Source of the DNA: Paramarasmius palmivorus
Lineage: Eukaryota > Basidiomycota > Agaricomycetes > Agaricales > Marasmiaceae
Assembly (NCBI GenBank): GCA_037176845.1
Contig: JAYKXP010000025.1
Span: 62,001 to 126,000 of the forward strand
DNA: 64,000 nucleotides
Direction of reading: 5' to 3'
Shown here: positions 58,255-64,000 of the stretch, piece after piece
Position numbering within the stretch: position 1 is the stretch's first letter
Layout: each line of letters opens with the position of its first letter
The notes under the pieces: generated by a model
What the model was told of the DNA's origin: nothing
Databases searched by the model: none
What the model saw: only the letters and a program-made list of their open reading frames with translations
Made by a program: the position numbers and the translations under genes

Positions 58255-61200
58255 ATGACACTCGCCATCCTTCACATCATCACACTCCTTTTGACCGCTA
58301 CACTTACCAGGGCACAGTTCCGGCCTTCGGTAGCACCACTTCTCGTTCGCTCACCTTTCTTCAATAGTTGGCTGAGCCAGAATATCTCTCACAAAGAGCC
58401 TCAGTTCTGGAATGGTGCCACTGTAAGCCAAACAATTCTTCATGATTGACTGAGCTAATTCACTGCGTAGGTTAATCTGGGTGGCTTCATTAGAGTAGAT
58501 GGAACTGCATATGAATGGATGGGAACTGCCTGGAAAGATGTCGAACTGCCTCGTAGAGCTGGGATGAACTTTACTTTTGTCGACGTGGGCAGTATAACGG
58601 TTACGCCGACACGCACAGTGTATTCGGTCGCAGCTGGACCAATGCGACTGAATTTCACGTTTCTGAGTCCCCTTGAAGTACGTGACAATGCTTTACATAA
58701 AACCAAGGGTGCTGAGACGTATCTCTTTAGCCCGATGACCTTACTCTTCAGTCGTTTCCATTCGGATATATCTACGTAGATGCAATCTCTACCGACGGAG
58801 GCCCACATACAGTGCAGCTCTATTGCGATGTTACTGGAGGTAGGTGCATTCGTTACTTGTGCAAATTCACGATGATTGAAAAGAGGACACAGAATGGCTT
58901 TCGGGCAACAGACAAGACAAAATCACCTGGGATAACACTGTTTCTGGCTCGGCAGTCTTCCACCAGATTCAGCTGGTGTCAAAGGACAAACCCACCGGTG
59001 ACATGGCACATGACGGTGTGCTTTACTTCGCAACCGAGACTGTTAGTGGTGTCGGATTTGAACTACTCGGGAAGCTAATGTCTATACAGGCTCCAGGCAT
59101 GACATGGCAAAGTGGAGGACAACGAGCTCGGAGATCCACGTTCCTGAAGAGCGGTGAATTGAGCAACGGACGAGACACCAACCTGCGATGTATTGACTGG
59201 TGCGTGCTTAATTTGAATGGGTCCCATCAGAGATTGAAAGAATTGCAGCGGCGACGCTCCAGTTTTTGCATTTTCCAACAACTTAGGAAGGATCACCTCG
59301 ACGTCCCAACCCGTGGTCTGGGCTATTGGATATGTGCGCGACCCTGTGATTAACCAGAACGGGCAACAATTGAGGCCATATTGGTCCACCACCTACAATC
59401 GGGTTGAAGATGGCGTGAGTTCATCTGGGTTCATATCTAGATGAATTCTCACTTAAGCCGGCCAACAGATACAAGCTTTTTTGGCAGATTTTTCTAATGC
59501 AAAGACTCGAGCGGAGTCTCTCGATGACAAGATAGTTTCGAATGCCCGCCGCAAGGTATCCTCTGATTACGCCGATGTGGTCTCGCTTTCGACGAGGCAA
59601 GTGTTTGGTGCTATGGAGGTCGCTGTCAACTCGTCTGGTGACCCCTTAATGTTCATGAAAGACGTAGGCCTCGACAGATCACGGTAAGTCTCCTATTTCG
59701 CAGTGGTGGTTCTAGCATTCATAATAACTTACATTCCCAAGACGAGTCAACCCCGTTGAAAAGATTTTTGCGTCGTTCCCTGCATATTTATACATCAATG
59801 CCACTTGGGCTCGATACCTTCTGGAACCAATACTTCAATTTCACCAATCGCCACTCTATACCGAACGATACGCTGCTCCTGACCTTGGTATAGTGCTTTG
59901 AGATGTCTGTGGATCCTACATCGCCTTACTGATTTACGTGCTAGGTGGTAGTTACCCAAATGCACAAGGAGGTGCACCTAATCCGGCTCGGGCCATTGAA
60001 GGTATGTAGAAATCCCTGCTATTGGTGATGTTATTTGATACAAGTATTGTGGAAGACTCGGGCAGTATGCTCATCATGACATGGGCTCACGCAAAGTTCT
60101 CCGGAGATCTGACCCTGCTCTCGGCCTATGTAAGGTGCCTCTCCGATGATCTGCTTCTTCGTAATTTCTTACTGGTAATACCACAGTATCAAACTCTACG
60201 GAAATGGACTGAAAACCTCATCACGTCAAACGCCGTCGCACCAAGTCTCGCATAGTGAGCTCATTTGTCATATTTTGCTCTCTTGCTGAAGACTCATCAC
60301 TGCGATGCCAGTCAAGATAGTGACGGTTCACCAAGTGTCAATCTGACAAACCTAGCGCTCAAGGGAATCATTGGAGTTCGTGCAATGGCCGAAATAAGCC
60401 ACACTCTTGGGCAAGGTGACGATGCAAATAGATATCAGGTACCCACATTCGTAATGTTGATGGATATACACTGAAACCGAGGCTCATAGGACATAGCAGC
60501 CCAGTGGATTCGACAATGGGAAGCATCAGCGAGTGCGGACTCGGATGGGCATTTGAAGTCCTCCTATAACTCGAATTCCAGCTCATGGGGTATGATTTAC
60601 AATATATACGCGGACAGATTGCTGGGGACGAATTTGGTGAGCCAAGAGGTGAGAAGGAGAGCTTGTCCTTGATCCTGAAACACTGACCGGCAGGGTATTA
60701 GATTTACGACGCACAAGACGCATTTTACAACAAGTTTGAATCAGGTCAGTATTAGTCAGTCTCCTCAGTGATCCCCGTTCTTGATGATTGACTGAAGGGA
60801 GCAAATTTGGTTTACCCTTGACCGCCGACAGCGATCAAGTCAAATATCGTGAGTATATAATGGCCTTGAATATCAATATGTTCGTACCACGAGTTTAACA
60901 ATGGTGTAGACTGGACATTGTTGACAGCTGCCACCACCGAAGACCCCTCGACTCGGACTAAGCTCCTCCGAGGAGTCTATGAAAAGGCAATTGACCCCAA
61001 TAAACAGGACGCCTTCCCGATAACATACGATATCAGGGCAAACAAAACTTACGGAAAGGCAAGGTGAGCAAAGTTCACTTCGAGTTCTCTAATTGATGCT
61101 TACCATCCGATATTTTCATTCCCAAGTCCTGCTCAAGGAGCCGCCTTCGCTATTCTTTCGATGGAGTATGTCCGTTTCCGAGGGGCAGATAAAGAGATGC

Positions 61201-61774
61201 TAATATTGATTTCTCTAGTATGCAGCCTGGTAAACTACCCGGACCGAATGACGACTTGTCGAGCAGTAAATCCAAAGCCGGTGCCATAGCAGGTGGTGTT
61301 CTTGGCAGCATTGCTGGCATTGCTATTCTTATGATCGGATTTCTGTTCTGGAGACGACGCAAGAATCAGGACTGGGCCCAGAATTCACAGCGGAAAGACA
61401 ACATACTGACCAAGTTCTTCGGCAGAAGTAGACCAAATGATAGGCCAGACATAGAGCATACCCAGTCGATGGCTGCCACCGTCATGCCTTGGAACCCCAC
61501 TCAACATCATGGTCCCGCGACACGCGAATACCATAAAGGAAGGATTGGATCGGGAAAGCTAGCCAGGGAAATGGCCTCCCGTCGAAGCCCATACTCAACG
61601 GAGACCTCTTCGAGAGATAATATACTCGCGCCACCGAGGTCACCGAGTGCGTTAGAGAGTAATGACAATTCCGAAGTGTCTGCTCTAAGAGATGAGCTCG
61701 AGGACTTGAGACGAAATATGGAGGAGATGCGCTCAAGAACGAGATATGAGGCTCCTCCCTCGTATGGTCAGTGA
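58255..61774 (+). CDS. GtaA-type glutaminase, membrane-anchored, paralogue 5
   Basis: Signal peptide MTLAILHIITLLLTATLTRAQ, then LLVRSPFFNSW. Blocks: GFIRVDGTAYEWMGTAW, TPTRTVYSVAAGPMRLNFTF, SFPFGYIYVDAISTDGG, TSQPVVWAIGYVRDPVI, YADVVSLSTRQVFGAMEVAV, SGSMLIMTWAHAKFSGDL, LTNLALKGIIGVRAMAEISH and SSSWGMIYNIYADRLLGTN. The segment before SWGMIYN is longer here (NSNSSS). The membrane helix (AGGVLGSIAGIAILMIGFLF) is followed by WRRRKN, FFGRSRPNDRPD, the charged helix SALRDELEDLRRNMEEMRSR and YEAPPSYGQ, whose PPSY keeps the PPxY core although the preceding Pro is Ala. Nearest relative is paralogue 4. The upstream region carries the block shared with paralogue 4 and a hairpin element. Confidence 0.9.
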
Positions 61775-62087
61775 TGCTCTACCTCACCTACAGATACCCT
61801 CGACAGCTCTTCTGCATTCCAACAAAGAACCAATGACTAGGCGCAAGTACGATACAGAACTATAATTATTTATCCAGACGTTGACAGTAATATTATCTTC
61901 CCACATTAATATTCTGAGATTGAACAATAGAGATAGGCGAGGTAACTTGGGATATGAAAATGCCTTGCTTTTGGTCGCTCAACTGCCAACGGTACAAGAA
62001 ATTATGTAAATTAATTAAACGTGAGGGAAAGACATAGGAGGATTCCGTTCCGGAGTCAGGCTCGTTAAGAATTAACTTCAATTCAAG
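61775..62087. other. Short spacer, no supported gene
   Basis: About 310 AT-rich bases between paralogue 5 and the truncated sixth copy. The similarity of the sixth copy starts at about 62088. Confidence 0.3.
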
Positions 62088-64000
62088 ACGCGCTCAAGGG
62101 TGTCATTGCAGTCCGAGCGATGGCTGAAATTAGCTATACCCTCAGAAAAAAGGACGATAAAATTAGTTGCAAGGTACAGACTCCTGCAAGCATGATGACA
62201 ATCGCACGTTGACAGGTTTACATAGCGCAAGGCTGACGAGTGGCTCGAGCAATGGGAAAAGACAGTGAATGTCAATGGAAGTCTAGTGCCTTTTCGTCAC
62301 TCGTCTGAGTCTGATTCGTGGGCCTTGGTTTATAACCTGTTCGCGGAAAATTTGTTAGGTACTGCCCTATGAAAGTAGCCTGAACGTCACGAAAGCTCGT
62401 GAGTTGATGCCATCTTCTGCATCACACAATTGAGTGACTCCCAGGCAACTCCCAGGTGATTGGACATTTCTCACCGCCACATCCGCGAATGTCACAGCTT
62501 GTGATGACCTACTCCGAGGTATTCACGAACGTGCGAACGGCTTCACTGAGTTTTCTCCCTTCAACCCGTCGACATATAATACTCGGGATGGAAAGGTTAG
62601 CTATGGGCTTGCCAGGTAAGTTGAGTTTACATCTTCGTCAACAAATCAACAACAAATACTAAGCATTTCTTGCTCTCGCGAAGTCCTGCACTCGGTGCCG
62701 CGTTTGGAATTTTGTCGATGAGGTGTACTCTATTTCTACAGACGTGCCTCTTTCCGAAGCTGATTAAGCCACAAGCATCCCAGTCAAGCTCCCAGGAATT
62801 TCAGGCGACACACCCGTGCCCACGCCAGAGCCACCTGAAGAAGATAAACGGAGTAACGTTGGTACGATAGTAGGTGTAGTCTTGAAACAATCCTTTATAA
62901 CAGGACGCTCCAGGTATTCACTCGTTATAAAGTCTTGGACGGTTGTCATGATTTTTGTGACATGTGGTGCGGACCTCGAAAATCTGACAGCGGCGGGACG
63001 GCAACCGGAAATATCGCTGAATTAGGCAGAGTGCACCGAGAAGCCGTTCTATCTCTTTCCTTCGCGACGCGTTGTTCTCGTGCTCTCCGTCGTAGTATAT
63101 CCTCTCAGTCTTGTTTCCTCGATTGAATGGTGTTTGAGATACGGATGATCCAAGCTCGTACGAGAGCAACGGAGCTCACCCAGTCTCCGAAGTGTTTAAG
63201 GATTCGAGAACAATTTGAGGACACAATGCATGCTACAACAACACCAGCTACCAGTCAGAATGCTGCACCTTTCCAATGATGTTAGGAGTGCCTCCATCTC
63301 AAAACATCTATGCTCCAAGTCCAGGTGCATTGTCAGACCTCCGTCTTTATTAACCTGGCAAACTGACCAATCTACTTAGCTCAACAGTTCGCTACCCTAC
63401 ATTTCAGCGTTATATGAGTGCATGCCAGTTCCCCGTCATCTTAGGGCTTCACTTCGAGCCACCATACGCTCCGCAGAATGCAATTTTTTGACACTCGAGT
63501 TGCGTTAGACCGTACCAGGCACGGAGATCATCACAACGATTCACAATCCCTCAGGCCTCAGGCCTCAAGCCACGTCGAAAAGGATGTGATTCACGCGGTA
63601 ATGATATGGTGAATAGATATCGGAGAAAACGAGGACGGCCAGAGGACGAGAGAACGAGAAAGAGCCATGGCCCATTAGTGAGTGCTAACGAAATTTTCGA
63701 AAGAGAGACGTGATGATGACAAGCGCCAGGAACGCTGTACCTACAGCCGTTGCTGGCCGTCCCATGCCGCTGTCAAAATTCAGACTCCGGACCACACGTA
63801 TCGAAAATGCCAACAACCGTCCAAGCTTAAGTAGGTGGTGTCGTTGGCGGCTTGATTGGCCTCGCTTTGGCCCTATATCTTGGGTCGCGGCTGTTCTGGC
63901 GTAAACGCAGGAACAACATCCAAGTACCAGGGAACGTACGTGAGAACAGGATTAGACTGGCGGCATTTCTCAGGTTTGGCAGACTGAGATATTGGGAGAA
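62088..64000 (+). pseudogene. Sixth glutaminase copy, 5'-truncated and interrupted
   Basis: Similarity begins inside the DUF1793 part (ALKGVIAVRAMAEISYTL, 62088) and continues with WLEQWEKTVNVNGSLVP and SWALVYNLFAENLLG. A deletion follows (the segment covering NLVSQE to the next exon is missing), then TFLTATSANVTACDDLLRGI and SPALGAAFGILSM near 62680. The linker VPTPEPPEEDKRSN leads into the membrane helix, which is broken at 62876 by a 953-base insert and resumes at 63838 as VVGGLIGLALALYLGSRLFW, RKRRNN and a basic tail with FLRFGRL up to the window edge. The signal peptide and the whole first two-thirds of the enzyme are absent, so it cannot be active. Confidence 0.8.
62877..63829. mobile_element. 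953-base insertion with 8-base target duplication
   Basis: AGTAGGTG stands on both sides (62869-62876 and 63830-63837). Joining the flanks with one copy kept restores the family's glycine-rich membrane helix in frame, so the insert borders are set by the host reading frame. The left end starts TAGTCTTGAAACAATCC and holds a hairpin unit (62893-62932). CTTGGACGGTTGT at 62934-62946 has its reverse complement at 63813-63825, next to the right end (CCAAGCTTA). No transposase-like frame is seen, so it is non-autonomous. The 8-base duplication fits hAT-type elements, but the ends are not decisive. Confidence 0.72.

Noticed and set aside
1..64000. CRISPR arrays, bacterial operons or ribosome-binding sites
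   Set aside because: The window is eukaryotic with spliced genes; no regularly spaced repeats of that kind were seen.
1..64000. tRNA or rRNA genes
   Set aside because: Scanning for GGTTCGAnnCC-type B boxes with a matching A box gave no convincing cloverleaf; no rRNA-like sequence was recognised.

Overview
This window comes from a filamentous basidiomycete, most likely an Agaricomycete. The genes carry many short (about 47-70 bp) GT..AG introns and a few very short exons. They include families typical of that group: a seven-helix DUF6533 protein, an SRPK-like kinase reading HGD in place of HRD, a multi-intron cytochrome P450, and membrane-anchored GtaA-type glutaminases.

Layout. The first 360 bases hold the broken end of an unidentified plus-strand gene. 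Glutaminase paralogue 1 is on the minus strand (537-4122). From 4.1 to 16 kb lies a dynamic accessory region: a small family of single-pass membrane proteins (5341-6045 plus; 8300-8856 minus; a truncated copy at 6840-7170), a 0.8 kb palindromic element that ends the truncated copy, degenerate repeat units, a GC-rich island with telomere-like CCCTAA motifs, a Golgi pH regulator (GPHR) gene, and a chimeric duplicate joining the end of GPHR to the end of a protein kinase. Glutaminase paralogue 2 (16041-19615) faces away from paralogue 1 and shares an upstream block with it. Then come the intact SRPK-like kinase (19936-21319), a secreted beta-propeller protein with a decayed relative just upstream, and a DUF6533 membrane protein.

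The middle (28-43 kb) is mostly housekeeping or ordinary: a family X DNA polymerase with BRCT domain (minus), the bc1 complex core-2 subunit QCR2, a P450, and low-complexity probably nuclear proteins.

The last 19 kb is a head-to-tail array of glutaminase paralogues 3, 4 and 5 plus a 5'-truncated sixth copy. The sixth copy is interrupted in its membrane-anchor codons by a 953 bp insertion flanked by an 8 bp direct repeat; removing the insert and one repeat copy restores the anchor reading frame.

The main biological theme is the glutaminase family. All five intact proteins have a signal peptide, a GtaA-like extracellular body, one membrane helix, a basic stop-transfer segment, a variable Ser/Pro-rich cytoplasmic tail, a short charged helix and a C-terminal PPSY sequence (a PPxY motif). 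This suggests cell-surface enzymes whose turnover is set by a WW-domain ubiquitin ligase of the Rsp5/Nedd4 type. That link is inference. Exon boundaries were worked out by hand; where full exon lists are given the phases were checked, otherwise spans only are given.
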